Part shown: positions 1-13,466 of the stretch, one piece after another | Layout of the letters: each line of letters starts with the position of its first letter | How positions within the stretch are numbered: position 1 is the first letter of the stretch | The notes under the pieces: generated by a model | What the model saw: the letters and a program-made list of their open reading frames with translations, nothing else | Told to the model about the DNA's origin: nothing | Databases searched by the model: none | Position numbers and translations under genes: made by a program | NCBI RefSeq assembly: GCF_000787575.1 | Contig: NW_012236499.1 | Span: 303,703-367,702, forward strand | Direction: 5' to 3' | From: Acytostelium subglobosum LB1 | Taxonomy: Eukaryota > Evosea > Eumycetozoa > Acytosteliales > Acytosteliaceae | DNA: 64,000 nucleotides

Positions 1-3000
1 ATTGGGAACTTGAGGGCGTCGTTGAGCTTGGTCCTCTTCATCGTGTCAAGATCAAACTCAAAGCGCTTGTTGTGGATGATCAGTGTGTTTGGAAGACTCT
101 TGATACATCTTCGCATGAGACACTTGACCTTTTGTGAGCATTGGCTGCAGAAGTACTTGTTGTCGCCATCCAATGTCTCAGACTCGACAAACAGTTGTAG
201 AGACTCTGTGATGTCCTTTTTGTTCTTAACCTCAACGCTGATCGTGTAGAATGGCTCCTCCCTCTCAGAGACGTGAGCACACTCTTGGGAGATAAACTGA
301 TTGACAGAGGCACCGCCAAAGAACTGGTTCAGCAGCTTCTCCTCCTTGGTGCCCTTGAGTTGGTTCTCCAAGCGATCAAACAACATGTTGAAGAACTCAT
401 CCACATCCATTTGAACGTAGGTGTTGATTGGCTGGCCCTCGTACTTGTAGGCCAGACAGAAGTCCTTGGGATCGTGTGACTTCTTCTCACTCTCCTGCAG
501 GTTGGCAAAGATGATCTTGAGCTGGTAGAGCAGGGAGTCTGGGTTGGCGTTGGTGGCCGAGTCCTCTGCCTGAAGTATACTGTAGCGGAAGCCTGGAATC
601 ATAAACAGTTGCTGCATCAATGAGTTGATGTAGCAGGTGGCGCCAAGATTCTTCAGACCAACGTAGCCACACGATGACTTCTCATTGCCCATGGGGAAGT
701 AGTTCCAGACTGATCTCCTCTCGTCAGGCTTGTTCTGTTCGATGAGCTGCAGCACCAGCTCCTTGTAGTTCTCCTCGCAGTTGTTGGCCAACTCTAGCAA
801 CAGTGCAAAGCAAGCATCTCGCGAATCCTTTGACTTGGCCTTTGGTGGACACAGGGGTCCATGGTTGTCTGCCGTGGCAATGTTGAAGAGACACTCGTGG
901 AACACTTCCTGGATCAGATGGTCGTTGCCTGCCTTGACCTTGAACTGGTGTGAGAAGCCGACAAGTGTGCGCAGCATATTGATAATGCCAATCAGTACGT
1001 AGTCTGACTGGAACATGTTGGGCGACTCCACTATTGGGTGAGACTTGAGCATGGCCGCCAGTTCCTGGAGGAGCTTGGCAAACTTGGGCGTGTCACCATT
1101 GCGACAGCTATCTTGCAACAGGTTGAGAAGTAGGAGGAAGAATTGGTTGCTACTGAAGGCATACTTGTCAGAGCCAACGATGAAAGGCAGCAGAGTCAGA
1201 CATTGTGACTGGAAGAACTCATGTGCCACTGCGTTGTGCTGACAGAGCGTGTAGAATCTGTTGCTGGTGCACTCGCGGATGGATGGATCGCTGCTGTCCA
1301 ACAAGAGCAACTGTATCCACTTGGTAATGTCCTTTCTCTTTGTACAGAACTGGTCCAGCAGATCGTTGTTGTGTTGAACCATGGCGAGAATCAGTGTCAA
1401 AAAGTTGCTAATGATGTCACCGTCATCAGTGACGTGAGGCAACATAAGGTCCTCCTTCTGAACGGTGGGGAGTGCTTGCTTCCAGGCCAGATCCATCAGA
1501 CGGTTCAGGAAGGCGGTTGGTGTGAAGTTTGGCACGACAGCCGCCGAGACACCGGAAAGGTTGATGGTGAGGTTCGAATGGTCAATCACGAGCAGGACGA
1601 TGGTGTTGATCATAGACGACAGACATCTCTTACGCTTGTTGGACGACTTGCAGGTCCACACCTGGTGGAAGTCATCGCGCATCAGTACCTTGAACAGGTG
1701 AGAGAGGCCACCCGTTGTGATGAATCTGTGTCTCCACTCATAGTTGTTGTCCTCACGCTGCACCAAGTTCTCGACGATCAACAGCGTGTACAATAGCTTA
1801 TAGACTGACGATTGGTTGATCAAATCGCCCCAATTGAACTGTTGTGTTGTCTCTGTGAAGCTTGATGGGATGTTGGCCAGTGCCTGGAATATCTGATGAC
1901 TGACGGGCAGCAGCATGAGTACGTCCCATACGGTGGGTGCAATCTCCTCGATAGCCAAAAGGGAGAACAACAGACTGAGTTTGCTCTGATCAAAGTGAAT
2001 CTGGACCATCTGAGCGGGCTCCTGAATCTTTGGCTCTGGCCACTCGTTGAACATCAGATGGTCGTGGTTGTGCACCTGGTAGTCGCTAAAGGTCTCGTAG
2101 TCAAATTGCAACATCTTGGTCTTGTGCACGATGTAGATTGATCCTGGATGTGCGTGGATGATACTAGCAAGACGCTGCTTGATCTGTCCAACGGTTTCGC
2201 TGCACCTGACCTGCAAGGGGATCTTGTGCCTCTGACTGGCAAAGGTGACATTGATCGATGGATAGAAGTTCTTCTTGAACGAGTCCCTGTACTTTGAGCC
2301 AAAGCCCTCCAAGTATGTCTGGAGCAGGGCCAATGTACGATTGACAAGTATGTGATCCGAGTGGCTCAATGTCAATGTACCATCGATAGAGGTCGTCGCA
2401 ATGTTTGATAAGTTCGATATACATGTTGGTAGGAATTCGCTTTCTCTTGTTGGCATCTATAAGTTATTGTTAGTGATATTGTGTCATGTACATGATTGAA
2501 TGAGTAGACTACCTACACTCTTGTAAAGATCAATAATATAAGAGATAGCTTCCTTTCCAACCTCTTCATTCTCTGCCTCAAGTGCAATCTTCCAAAGTAT
2601 ATCAATACCAACATAGTTTGATCTATATGAGTGTGTCCAACATATGTTAGTTAACTTGTTATGTTGTTGTCATAACATGTAATAAAGTAATACATACGCA
2701 GGTCTACCTTGATTAAGTGTCTTCATACAGTGGACGTAGAGGGAGGCACCTGGTGGCTCAAGATTGACGAATGATATCTCTTCAAACTTTTGAAGTATGT
2801 ATTCAAAGTTGGCCTCGGTGAAACAGGTCTGAGCCCACTTGAAAAAGATGTTGCGATCGTTCGAGGTGATGGGATCGACGGCAAACACCTGCCACAGTAC
2901 ATCGATATTGTCGTTGCTGGCAGAGAGCGTGGACTTCTCCCAGACAAAGCTGATAAAGGCCAAGAACTCATTGATCTGCTCATAGTGGCTGTGGCGACCA

Positions 3001-5145
3001 TAGATTGGGGTGTCACCCAACGACTGCTCGTCACAGTTGGTGGACATCCTGTTGTCAATGATCGACTTGCACTGTTGCTTGTAGAAATACAGATGCTCGT
3101 AGAGCTTCTCCATCAGTCGCATCGAGTTGTTGATGTGGTCAATGACGGCTGAGGAATCAGCGATGGACGTGGACTTCTTCTGACGATCGGTGAATATTGT
3201 GATGCTGAATTGAATGATGCGCAGCGAGAACAGCACCGACTTGTGATTGGCAATGTTCTCGATACTCTTCCTGAGGTAGTCGTGTCGCTGGGGCTGATGG
3301 AAGTATAGCGTGTCCTGGAGCAAGGTGAGCACATTGTTTGAGAGCTCTGGTGCGATCAGTGCTTCGTTCTCATCCTGCAGCAATGTCCAAAAGATCTCGA
3401 GTCCATGGTGAACGATGTGCTCTCTTGACTCCTCCTGTGAGTAGACGGCCGATCCGCTGTTGGAGTAAGGGGCCTGTCGGTTCTGGATGAGACAGTAGAT
3501 CAGTTGCAGAGTCTGTGGTGTGTAGTGCTCGAATGGGATGGCCTTAATCTTGCTCTCAAACAGGTACTCAATGTGTTGGATTGGCAACAACGGGGCGATG
3601 TTGCCGATGGTCTCGTAGATTGTGTTCTCGATGGTCTCGTGCTTGCCCTCGGCGGCGCTCCACATGAGATCGAGGTACTGTTGCTGGAAGGCCTTCTTTT
3701 CGGCCAGATACTTGAGAATATCGGAGCACTTTTGCAGCAGCTGAATGTGCATAGTCTCGCCGTAGAGCTGCTCGACGATCCTGTTGTCGCGCAGCCAGTT
3801 GACCACCTTGTCGGTGCTGTGCGTGTACGCCTTACTGTACATATATAGGGATTCGTGCTTGATGAAGCTGATAATATCGTTGAGGCCCGAGTTTCTCTTC
3901 TCGAGCGACACGGACTTGAAGCACTTGAGCGCCACCTCCATGAACTTGGAGTGGATCAGATCGGCAAACATGTTATCCGATACGTTTCTCACAATGGCTC
4001 GTAGGTACTTGTTCATACAGATGTCCAAATCCTTTCTACTCTCGTTCTTGAACTCTTCATCCGGTGTATCCAATATCCTCTTGAACACGACCTGTATAAA
4101 TGCCTCAACATCTGGCTCTGAGAACTCTAACTTTGTTCTCTTGGTAACCTATAGGTGATATTTTGATGTTAGCATGAGATGGACTACAACAGCAATGGAT
4201 TCCCATCAACGACTATCTTACCTTCTTCATTATATAGAGCATCTTCTTGAGAGAATCAAAGGAACCCTTCTTGAGTTGGATGTTGCTCATTAAGATTGAC
4301 ATACCTCCACGTTGAGCAAAGTAGTTGGCAAGTTGTGCAGGTAACTAGATGTAATTAATGAGTTGTAAGAGTCAGTACTAACCTTGATCAATCAATCAAT
4401 CATTCAGTAAAACAACAATATAACATACCTGAAGGATTAACTCAAAGTCTTGATTGTAGCCTCCATTATCACCTCCCCTGTGGAATAGCTTTGGCGAGAG
4501 GATACAAGCCAACATCTTGATATACTCTGCTGGTAGGTCATTGGAACAAATCTTTCTCAAGGTGATATCGATACATATCTGAAAGAAATCTCTTGATTTG
4601 TTCAATATTGATGTTCCACTAATGATTGTATTGTTGTTGTTGTTAGTATGATGAAGTTGATTATGATGTTGATGTTTGATTATGATAATACTTACAGCTT
4701 CCACCATAGTGTCTCAACCAACTCTGATAGATTCTCAAGGTTGCTAAACTGTTCAAGAGGTATCTCTAACTCTTGTTGATGAAATTCGATAATATTGTTG
4801 TTGTCATTGTCATTGTTATTGTTGTTGTCATCAGTTGCTGTTGATATTGGTGTGGCATCATCTGATATTGGAGAGATGATGTTGTCACTGTCCAAAGGAC
4901 TAGTTGGCTGTTGTTGTAGTAGCTGTTGTTGCACAACCGGTGTACCTTTCTCAATTAAGTAGTCCAAAGCACCTGCAATCTCACCATAGTCTGTGGCTGT
5001 TCAGATGGACATGACATGACATTCATTCAATCATTAATACTCTGTGTGCATGTGTGTGTGATGATCATGTTCAACATCGAGTGAATATGACACTTACTAT
5101 TCTTTACCAAGGTTGTGAAGTAACGAATGTCAGATGTTGACATCT
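1..5145 (-). CDS. USP9X/USP24-type giant ubiquitin C-terminal hydrolase, 3' end cut by the window
   Basis: A deubiquitinase of the USP (peptidase C19) family, which removes ubiquitin from protein substrates. The reading frame runs on the minus strand through several exons, with a long uninterrupted exon below about 2450. The Cys box reads GLKNLGATCYINS, with the catalytic Cys codon at 633-635, followed by MDVDEFFNMLFDRLE and a CSQCSQKV zinc-binding pair. A ubiquitin-like stretch (INVTFASQRHKIPLQVRC, near 2260-2210) precedes it, and a large helical region fills the upstream exons, as in USP9X/USP24. The His box lies beyond base 1, so the C-terminus is missing. The start ATG at 5145 opens a 48-nt exon before a GTAAGT donor, but this exon does not join in phase to the most obvious acceptor (AACAG near 4997), so the first junction is unsettled. 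The family call is strong; USP9X versus USP24 is not settled. Confidence 0.9.
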
Positions 5146-5826
5146 TTGCTGACTATATTATATTATTATTATTATTGTGATATATTGCAGTGAGAGAGTG
5201 AGAGATAGATTTAAGTGAGTGAGTGGGTAAGTGAGTGAATGACCCAGCAAACTACTACTTTTGTTTGAGTAAATGAATGAATGAATGAATGAATGAATGA
5301 ATGTATATATATATATGTATATATATATATATGTATGTATGTATGTATGTAGTAGGCTCTTTACAAGTCTTCAAACTAGATGGTAGATAAATTGGCTGAT
5401 GGTGAAGTGTTTTGTGAGAGACTCTTCAAACACACACACAAAGTGGACTTTGAATTTATTTATTTAATTTGTTTCAGTTTTTGAAGATCAGAGTTCATTT
5501 GAAAAAGGAACTTCCTCCATTACTAAATTAAGAAGTGATTCAAATCACTAAGTTATCTTGATCAATATTGATTATTCCTCTAACATATCACCAATGATAA
5601 TGATATGATTGATATTGGATTCTCAAGTTGTCGATATTAATTTGACCAGGTTGGTGAAACTTGGGAATTCAAACTAACACACACAAACTAACACTACATA
5701 CGTCAACACACCACATTCATCATTTCTCAACAACAACAATAACAACAATAGTATTGTCTAACTTTGTATTTGTATAGATAGATATATAGATCATTTGTAA
5801 ATAATAGATACATACATACATACCTA
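5146..5826. other. divergent spacer between the deubiquitinase and the TMCO4-like gene
   Basis: No coding frame with amoebal codon use. It contains a compound microsatellite (5270-5351) and AT-rich sequence with AACAAC/ATAGAT runs just before the ATG at 5827. It should hold the promoters for both flanking genes, but I see no specific binding site that I can defend. Confidence 0.6.
5270..5351. repeat. compound microsatellite (AATG)n-(TA)n-(GTAT)n
   Basis: About seven AATG units are followed by interrupted TA runs and then GTAT/ATGT units. Such tracts are common in dictyostelid spacers and prone to length change. Confidence 0.95.
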
Positions 5827-8800
5827 ATGAAGAATATATCAAAGCTTATTAGATTCAGGAGGAATGACGCTCAGTCAACCAATGATGGTGGAGCTTCTGA
5901 GGCTACATCATCTTCTTCTTCTCCGACCACTGTCACTCCAATCCCTACAACGACAACAACAACAACAACAGATAAAGGCCACAACAATAACAATTGTATA
6001 TCAAAAGACACATCACTTGGAGAATCAGTGATCACATTGTTGATGTGGTGCTACAGTGAGCGCGACTTTAATAGTGAACCAGTCAATCAGTTCTTCTCAA
6101 AGGTCTATGATCACTACCATCTGTCAAACTTTCAGATCAATCAGTTTGTAGAGTCACACTCTCTATGTAACTACACTCTCTATGCCAATAGTAGACATCG
6201 TACTACAAACCAGTCATCATCGTCATCCGATCCCAACAATAACAACAACACTGGTGCTGATACAACAAACAAGGGTACAGCAGAGTTTTATAACAACTCA
6301 ATGTTGCAGAGGTTGGAGAAAGAGCGTCCTGATGTGTTCAAAGAGATAAAGGTATACTCTGACAAACTACACAATGAACTGAATGGTACCAATGAGGAAC
6401 AGTTTGAGGAGAAGGCACGAGAGTTCCAAGTGGACCTGTCACGCTTTGTCAATCAGATCTACATCAACTCAAACATGGACAACAGAGACAATAGGAATAT
6501 AATCATCGAAGTGGTAGAGTCCACTATACTTGTAAATATGTTTGATACGTATGTATTACAATGTTCATGATGGGATTGCATTGGCATGTTAGGTCTAACC
6601 ATCAATCAATCAATCAATGTCCATATACATAGTATATGCTCTATCAATGATGAGAAGGACAAAGAGATTCGAGATGCAATTGATTATCTCAAGAAGAATG
6701 GTATCAAACAACATTTGGACATGAATCAGACACAGTTTGTAGATTGGGAACTGGCAGAGGCATTGCTGTCACATATCAATCTCTATCAGACACCTCGTGA
6801 TAAGATCATGACTATACTACGTTTCACACGAGCCATCTGTCAAGGTCTTCGAGAGACTGGCAAGACATTTGGTTCAGACGAGGTTATCAGCTGTGTCGTC
6901 TATGTCATTGTTCAAAAGAACCCTGACTTCCTTTATACAAACACCAAGTATGTATTCAATGTTGATGATGAGAATACCCGATCATTGACCTAACATGGCG
7001 GACACGACAAATAGGTACATAGAGCTATACAGATCAAATGAATTGTTGGTCAGTGAAGCATCATATTACTTTTGTACATTCCAAAATGCCATCACCTTTA
7101 TCACCGACCTGTATCATCGTCTGAAAGAACCTACCGATTCAAACACACATGATCCACTGCCACAAGCTCCTGATCTACCACTGCCAGACATTGACCTAGT
7201 ACCAATGGACCTTGAAGGTGATCAATCATCACTGTCATCTACTTTATCATCATCGACTACAACTACGACGACCACCACTACAACCACTTCTACTACTGCC
7301 ACAACAACACCAACAAAGAACTTGAATCAATCAGATGATACTTCAATGGGCGATGTGAGTGTCATACTATTGGACACTCCAAACACACAGAACAATGATA
7401 CAAAGAGCAGCATTGGAGATATTCTTGAGGAGAGTGATCCTGTTTGTCAAGAGATACTCTCCCAACGCATGGACATCTTGGCAATCTTGGTCTCATTGGC
7501 AATATCCGATGGCACATATGACTCTCGTGTACGTTCAGGTATACTCAAGCTGTCATACCTCTTAAACCCTGCAGAGTACCTTTCATTGGTGGTGACCGAG
7601 GTCGCCGTTGGACAGAGTCTGTTTGATGACAAATCAAAGAAGTCAATCAGCAATGGTATACGCAATGTCTTTGAAAGAACAACATCCAACTATCGTGGAC
7701 TCAAGATTGCACTTGCTGCTGCAGTTGGTGGTACACTGCTGGCTGTCACAGGTGGACTTGTTGCTGCACCAATCTTGGGTGGTGTGCTTCACCTGGTGGG
7801 CGCGACCTATGTGCTGACGGCCCTGACCGCCGCTGGAATCAGTGGCACCGCACTTACATCACTGCTGTTTGGCGCAGCTGGTGCAACATTGTCAGCCGAT
7901 ATTGTCAAGAAGAACACTTCGGGCCTGGAGGAATTCTCCATCAACAAGGTCAACCAGACATTTGGACTGCACGTGAACATTGGCGCTCTTGGCTGGGTGG
8001 AGAGCGAGGACGGCAAGAAGGACATGATCGAGTGGGAGCAGAACCTGCTCACGGGTGTCCTGTGTCTGGGGGAGGTCGACATCATCGAATGGGAGAACAA
8101 GCTATTACTCCAACTGTTTGAATCACTCAAGAACTACAAAAAGTCTGTGGAGGACAGCTCAAAGTTTGCCAAGTTCACATCGAGAATGCTACACGATGCC
8201 ATCCTTCCCTCGGCCAGCATATTGGAGGCATTCTCATTGATCAAGACGTGCTGGGGCACTGTCAAGGAGCGTGCACAAAAGGCAGGAGTGTTGCTTGCCG
8301 ATGAGATCATGAACAAGCGATTCGGAAGGAGACCTCTCACGTTGTTTGGCATCTCAATGGGTGCAAGGTTGATGTACTACTGTCTACTGGAGCTCATCAA
8401 ACACAAGCAGTATGGTATCATTGAGAACGTTGTCTTTATTGGTGCTCCCATCCCTGTGGACCTAAAGATATGGGGCAAGATAAGGGTATGTAGTAGTTTG
8501 ATCAACCCTGTCCATCATCACCATCAACCATTCAATCTAACGAGTCAATCCAATCCAAACAAACAGAAACTGGTCAGTGGAAGAGTGGTCAATTGCTATT
8601 CATCCGATGATGTACTGTTGCAGTACTGCTACGAAGCCAACAGTTTGCCAGATGAGAGGAAGTATATTGCTGCTGGATTCTCACCGGTTCGCAAAGAGAA
8701 CAATGAGATCTTCTCATTCTCATCGGTGTTTGGTGATGGCATCTTTGCATCTAGTCAACCAGCTGTGTCTGCAGCTGACCCAGCCAAGACAGACACTGAC

Positions 8801-9269
8801 ACTACAATGGATACCACAACAGTGGATACCACCAATGTTACTTCAACAACCAACAATATGGATCAGACAGTTGAACTAAAGACTTACAACGATATCAACA
8901 ACAACAACAACATTCAAGAACAGGAACAAGAGCCTTTGTTACCAGAAGCTACCTCATCAACTACCAAGCAACCCTCATCATCAAAGAAGACCAACAAACA
9001 ACAGAACGAGGCAGAGTTGAAAGAGAAGAGTATGTGTTAACATAACCAACATCTTATGAGCAATTGTGAACCAACCAAGCTAACATCCATTCCTTGCCTT
9101 ACCAACAGGATTAGAGTTCTATTTGGACATGATTGAGAATGTGGACGTCAGAGCGATCATCTCATCACATCTGGACTACCAAAAGAGTGGCGTCCTCAAG
9201 AACATATTCAACCATGTCAACATCAACAAGAGTGAGCCTTGTAAGCCATACATCTTGGTGAAGAGATAA
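5827..9269 (+). CDS. TMCO4/Mil1-like DUF726 alpha/beta-hydrolase-fold membrane protein
   Basis: Matches the DUF726 family (human TMCO4, yeast Mil1). The conserved part begins with small-residue hydrophobic helices (GGTLLAVTGGLVAAPILGG, about 7726-7790), continues to GLHVNIGALGW and W-E acidic blocks, and has the nucleophile elbow GISMGARLMYY (near 8348). It ends in VVFIGAPIPVDLKIWGKIR. Exons join cleanly: 5827-6550, from about 6632, from about 7012, and a last exon from about 9111 ending at TAA 9267-9269, with GTATGT donors. One intron, 8486-8566, is 81 nt and has no stop, so it could be retained in frame. The N-terminus and C-terminus are Thr/Asn/Ser-rich low complexity. The biochemical activity of the family is poorly known; a lipase-like role is only suggested by GxSxG. 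Confidence 0.88.
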
Positions 9270-9872
9270 GTGTTGTTATTACTATCAAACATGACTTGTA
9301 AATACAGAAACCGATGACCTCCTCTTGTGTTTATTATCAATCCTCATGTACAGCTAGTTGTTGACTATTCACCTATTGTATTGGTAAAGTAAGAGATGTT
9401 AGTATCGAATGGATGACAATCATTTGAATGAGGAAGTAGCGCAATGTGAGACAGTTTGGTTGGTCAGAGAGAAGATTATTAATCAAAGTATTGGTATCGC
9501 ATTCATTCAGTTGAAAGGTGTATCCTAATCATACTTGTTTAGAGTAATAAGGATTTCCTTTAGGAACGATTAATCTTATTATCATCAAGCCAAGTTAATT
9601 GTTGACTAGGTCCTAGTTGTACCTGTTCGAACGTACCTATGTGGGGACATTTACAATGCTTCAATCTCACAGCCCAATCACCCTATTAATTTCTCCCTTT
9701 TTTCGTCAACGACCCTTTGGACGTTGGTGACAGCTACTCACTCACTCGCCCACACTCTCTCAATCAAACACAACCTTTGATTATTTGTTTGAAACATACA
9801 TACAAATACATAATACCTATTCTATATAACTATCGTATCACTACTCAGTAGTAAAACAGAACAGAATACATA
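9270..9872. other. spacer between TMCO4-like and ZNF706-like genes
   Basis: No coding frame of note. The last 100 bases are A/C/T-rich with few G (CACTCACTC, then TATATAACTATC), which looks like the promoter and 5' UTR of the small zinc-finger gene at 9873. Confidence 0.5.
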
Positions 9873-10106
9873 ATGCCTTCTGGAAACGGTGCCCGTGCTC
9901 AACAAAAGAGAGAGAGAAACATTAAGAAGGCTGCTGGTGAGGCAAAGGCTCACAGCCAGTTGAAGTCAAACGAGGCCGCCAAGAGCATCGTCTGCAACGT
10001 CTGCAGAACCAGCTTCATGTGCACCACCAAGGAGCCAGAGTTGAGACAGCACGCTGAGAACAAGCACGCTGGCAAATCATTCGCTGACTGCTTCCCACCT
10101 GCTTAA
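9873..10106 (+). CDS. ZNF706-like small SERF/C2H2 zinc-finger protein
   Basis: A single exon coding 77 residues, the usual size of ZNF706 and its plant homologues. The N-terminus is a basic SERF-like segment (GNGARAQQKRERNIKKAAG). The C-terminal half is one C2H2 finger, CNVC with a 12-residue spacer to RQHAENKH. The end FADCFPPA matches the family. Codons are biased to C-ending and G-ending forms (AAG, AAC, GCC), so it is probably highly expressed. The family is conserved in eukaryotes; links to protein aggregation and translation are reported for human relatives and cannot be read from the sequence. Confidence 0.93.
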   Translation: MPSGNGARAQQKRERNIKKAAGEAKAHSQLKSNEAAKSIVCNVCRTSFMCTTKEPELRQHAENKHAGKSFADCFPPA

Positions 10107-10710
10107 AGTGTACTTGAGATGCTTTAGCCACAGGGTATGTCAAAAGAGAGACATCAACATCAACAGGAGGATAGGATGGCAATCAAGGAGAGAGAGCTGA
10201 GAGGAGAGAGATAGAAGGACTGGAAGAGAAGGAGGGAATAAAGACAGAGAGAAAGGTTTGGTGCTAAATGGATTTGTTGATTAACCATTGTCCATCCATC
10301 CATGTAGTTTAATCAATTGAATGACAATGGCAACAGACATGTCTTGGTCATTCCTTGTTGACTCCTATGTACATCCTACCGACAACAGTAATCCTCACTT
10401 CCAAAAACAATAAAGTCTGCTGGTTGACAACCTGAATCAATCAAATACTACTTGTAGTTGTTATTATATCAATGTTATTGTTTATTGTAATGATCATTTC
10501 ATATATGTATATATGATTAATGGGGGAGATGTTTGCTAATGTACTCTTGTTGCTGCTGCTATTGTCGTTGCCATTGCTGCTGCATGCTAATATTTGGTCT
10601 TTAGTAAGGATAGGGTAGGTAGGGATGAATGATTGGTGTGCCAGCCCAAGTGTACGCGTGGGTTGGGTGGGACGAAGGGGACGGATGCGCGCGACGATCG
10701 AAAGAAGAGT
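10107..10710. other. convergent 3' spacer
   Basis: Contains the 3' UTR of the zinc-finger gene (GA-rich stretch 10150-10255, AATAAA near 10408) and the tail of the STT3 gene. No coding frame is supported. Confidence 0.55.
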
Positions 10711-12976
10711 TTAGGCTCTGTTCTCAAAGTCCTTGACTTTGTAGACACGGACCAACCAATGCACAGAGGTGAAAGCCTCCTCCAAATAGTTGAGCTGGAA
10801 GTTCTTGTTGCCAATCTCTACGTTTCTGACACGATCGAAACCTGGGGGCTTACCATAGTCGGTGTGCACCTCTGAGAAACGGTAGTAGCATAGTTTGTAC
10901 ATGAGCGTCTGGAGCATCTTGGGCGAACCGCCGGCGTCGATACGGTAGTGTCCGTTGGCCAAGTAGTCCGACTCGATGATGGAGGGGTCTGTGCTACCAC
11001 CGATTCTGACCATCCACAAGAACTTGTTGATGTCGTCCGACGAGTATCCTGTCAGTCCTCCAAAGATGACGAGAACGTAGTCGACGTCGAGGTCCTTCAT
11101 GATCTTGTAGGCGTCCTCCTCTGGCGAGGCAAAGGCCTTTCCAACCTGGGCAATGTGCGAGTTGTTCCATGTGTTGTTGTCCACCAACACAGTGCGGTTG
11201 GCCATGGCAGAGAGCTGGTAGCCATAGTCCCACCATGACATGATGCGTGCGTCGTCGGCGGTGTTCTGGCCGATCCAACGGTAAGCCTCACGGAAGTCGT
11301 CGAAAATGATACGCGAGCCATCGTGTTGCTTGGCAGAGAGAACGATCGAGGGCGATGAGTAGGCCTCCGATGTGACCCAGGTGCAGTGGAAAGTGTAGAG
11401 GATCAGGAGCACGGTGAGCACACCAACAATCACTCCGCTTGACTCCTTGGAGTTGTTGTCGTTGTTGTTCGACTTGAACTTGCTGGCGTACGACTGGAGG
11501 GTGGAGGAGATGGCAATGGCACCCAGAACACAGGCCACTGGGGCAAGAACCAGCATCAAACGGACCATCACACCAGAGAAGTAGATCGAGGTAACTCCGT
11601 AGAGGATCAAGAAGATGTTGGCGTCAGTCAACTCGCGGAAACAGAAGTAGAGACCGGCGGGGAAGAGGAAGGTCAGGATGTGCAGATCAAAGAAGTAGGA
11701 GGCCCAGGTCGTTGGCTGATGCTCAGATACGGAGGCAATGATGGGGATGTTGTCACGAGCGTAGGTTGGGTCGAGCAGCGAGTAGAAACGGCCGGTCCAT
11801 GGCGAGATGTAGCCGGTCAGGGTACCAATGACAAAGACAGAGGCGGCGACGGACAGGACGGTCATGATGGTGAGACGCTGTAGACGGACAAAGGCTTCGG
11901 CAGACAGATGCGACTTGACCCAGTTGAGGCCAGAGAAGAGCTGCAGGAGACCAAACACTCCGATGGCGGCCATGTGCTCGCTGGACTGCACTGGCTGGAA
12001 GCCAATAAAGTTGATCTGCATCGAGAGAATGGTGCCAATGACAAACAGTGTTGAGTATGCCACGTACAGACGGTGGGAGTAACGGCCTGTGAGCAACAAG
12101 GTGAGCACGTGCAGGGGGATCAAGTTGATGATGAACACGTAGCCTCCCCAGGCGCTTGCCATGTAGAAGTAGGCGAGGGCGGCGATGGCAGACCAGAACA
12201 AGCTGCCAGTGTTGACAGACTTGATCCAGCAGTAGTAGGTGAAGATGAGCGCAAAGATAGCGATACCTTCGTTATCGAATGATCCTGCCACTGAACGTGA
12301 GATGTAACCTGGCACGATGGCAATCATGGCGGCGGCCACCAAACCACTCTGAGTGTCCTTGATCTCCTTGGTGAACTTGTATGTGATCATGGCAGTGTTG
12401 CTTGCGAACCATGGTGACAACAACACACAGACATTTCTAATATTGACTGTCAAGTTCAAAGAGTTGAGGATGTTGTGAACTACTGCTGCTGTTGCCATCA
12501 ATCCTATATTATGTGTATGTGTATTGTTTGATTGTGTTTGTTTGTGTTAGACGTGGACAAGATGTAGTAGTAGTTCAAACCATGTTTAACTTACCTGGAT
12601 AGATGGTACCACCGACAATACGTCCAAGTGGATACCAACTTCTCTCATCGAACCAGTTCAAGAAGTTGTAGAATCCCTCACTGACCAAGTACTTGGTGGA
12701 GCGGAAGTTAAAGTATCTATATGTATGAATGAGTGTATGAATGTTAGTGACAATGAATGAATGACAACTTGAATGAACTAGTAACTATACATACGGATCA
12801 AACTCATGAATAACAGACTCATAACGGAGTACAGAGAATAGACGAGTGGAGAATGCCAAGATGTATATAATTGACAGGATGAGGATCTTGAGGAGGAACT
12901 CTTGATTCTCTTTTGATGCTGGTACCACTGGTAGGCCAGCCACTGAGGGCTGTAAAGAGCTCTTTGCAATTGCCAT
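10711..12976 (-). CDS. stt3: oligosaccharyltransferase catalytic subunit STT3
   Basis: Transfers the lipid-linked glycan to Asn in N-X-S/T sequons in the ER lumen. There are three exons on the minus strand. Exon 1 starts at ATG 12976 ([14 protein letters not shown]) and includes TM1 and the first luminal acidic motif HEFDP. Exon 2 holds [18 protein letters not shown] and [16 protein letters not shown]. Exon 3 (to 10711) begins near 12501 and holds about a dozen hydrophobic helices. The hallmark WWDYGYQ is followed by DNNTWNN and [11 protein letters not shown]. Total length is about 700 residues, as expected. An in-frame upstream Met at 13024 would add a short non-conserved leader; 12976 is preferred. 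Codons are strongly biased to C-ending forms, typical of high expression. The gene is divergent from a derlin gene, another ER protein; the pairing may be chance. Confidence 0.97.
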
Positions 12977-13466
12977 TATTGCCTTAGATTGAGTTGTTGT
13001 TGTTATTGTATATATACTACACACTTAACTACCTTCTCTCTCTTTCTATTGTTTGATTGATATTGCTATGCTGCTTAGATGATCTGATGAACGGGTGTGG
13101 TTGGCTGGTCAGTCACTTTGATCATGTTCATTCAGGTCCAAAAGTGAGGCATGACCCATACAACCAAAGCCTCCAAAGAGTCATCAGGTGAAGTGCACTT
13201 CATTAATAAAATAAAAATTGAAAAAATTAGCTCTAATTGTTTTGGTCAACTTGATAAGATTCAACATAGTTAGAACTTCAGAATTAGAGTGTTCCCTGTG
13301 TTTGTGACTCACCCAAGCCAAACAGAAGAGTGAATATATATTCATTAGCCTCGTCATCCACTCATTGTACTTATTGACAGAACCCGACTACAATCCAGAT
13401 TGATCGAATAAGTAGTACATAATATTCCACAGATACATAGATAGATAGATTGATAGATATAAAGTG
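12977..13466. other. divergent promoter region of STT3 and derlin
   Basis: AT-rich spacer of about 490 bp with A-runs near 13205-13230 and (GATA)-like repeats just before the derlin ATG. No coding frame is seen. Confidence 0.55.

Noticed and set aside
1221-1796. 191-residue open frame on the plus strand
   Set aside because: Antisense to the main exon of the deubiquitinase, which has strong family motifs on the minus strand; composition is that of a shadow frame.
9600-9660. GTTCGAA text resembling a tRNA T-arm
   Set aside because: No matching acceptor stem, D-arm or anticodon arm around it; the other GTTCGAA sites (25265, 38690, 49852, 62068) fail the same test.
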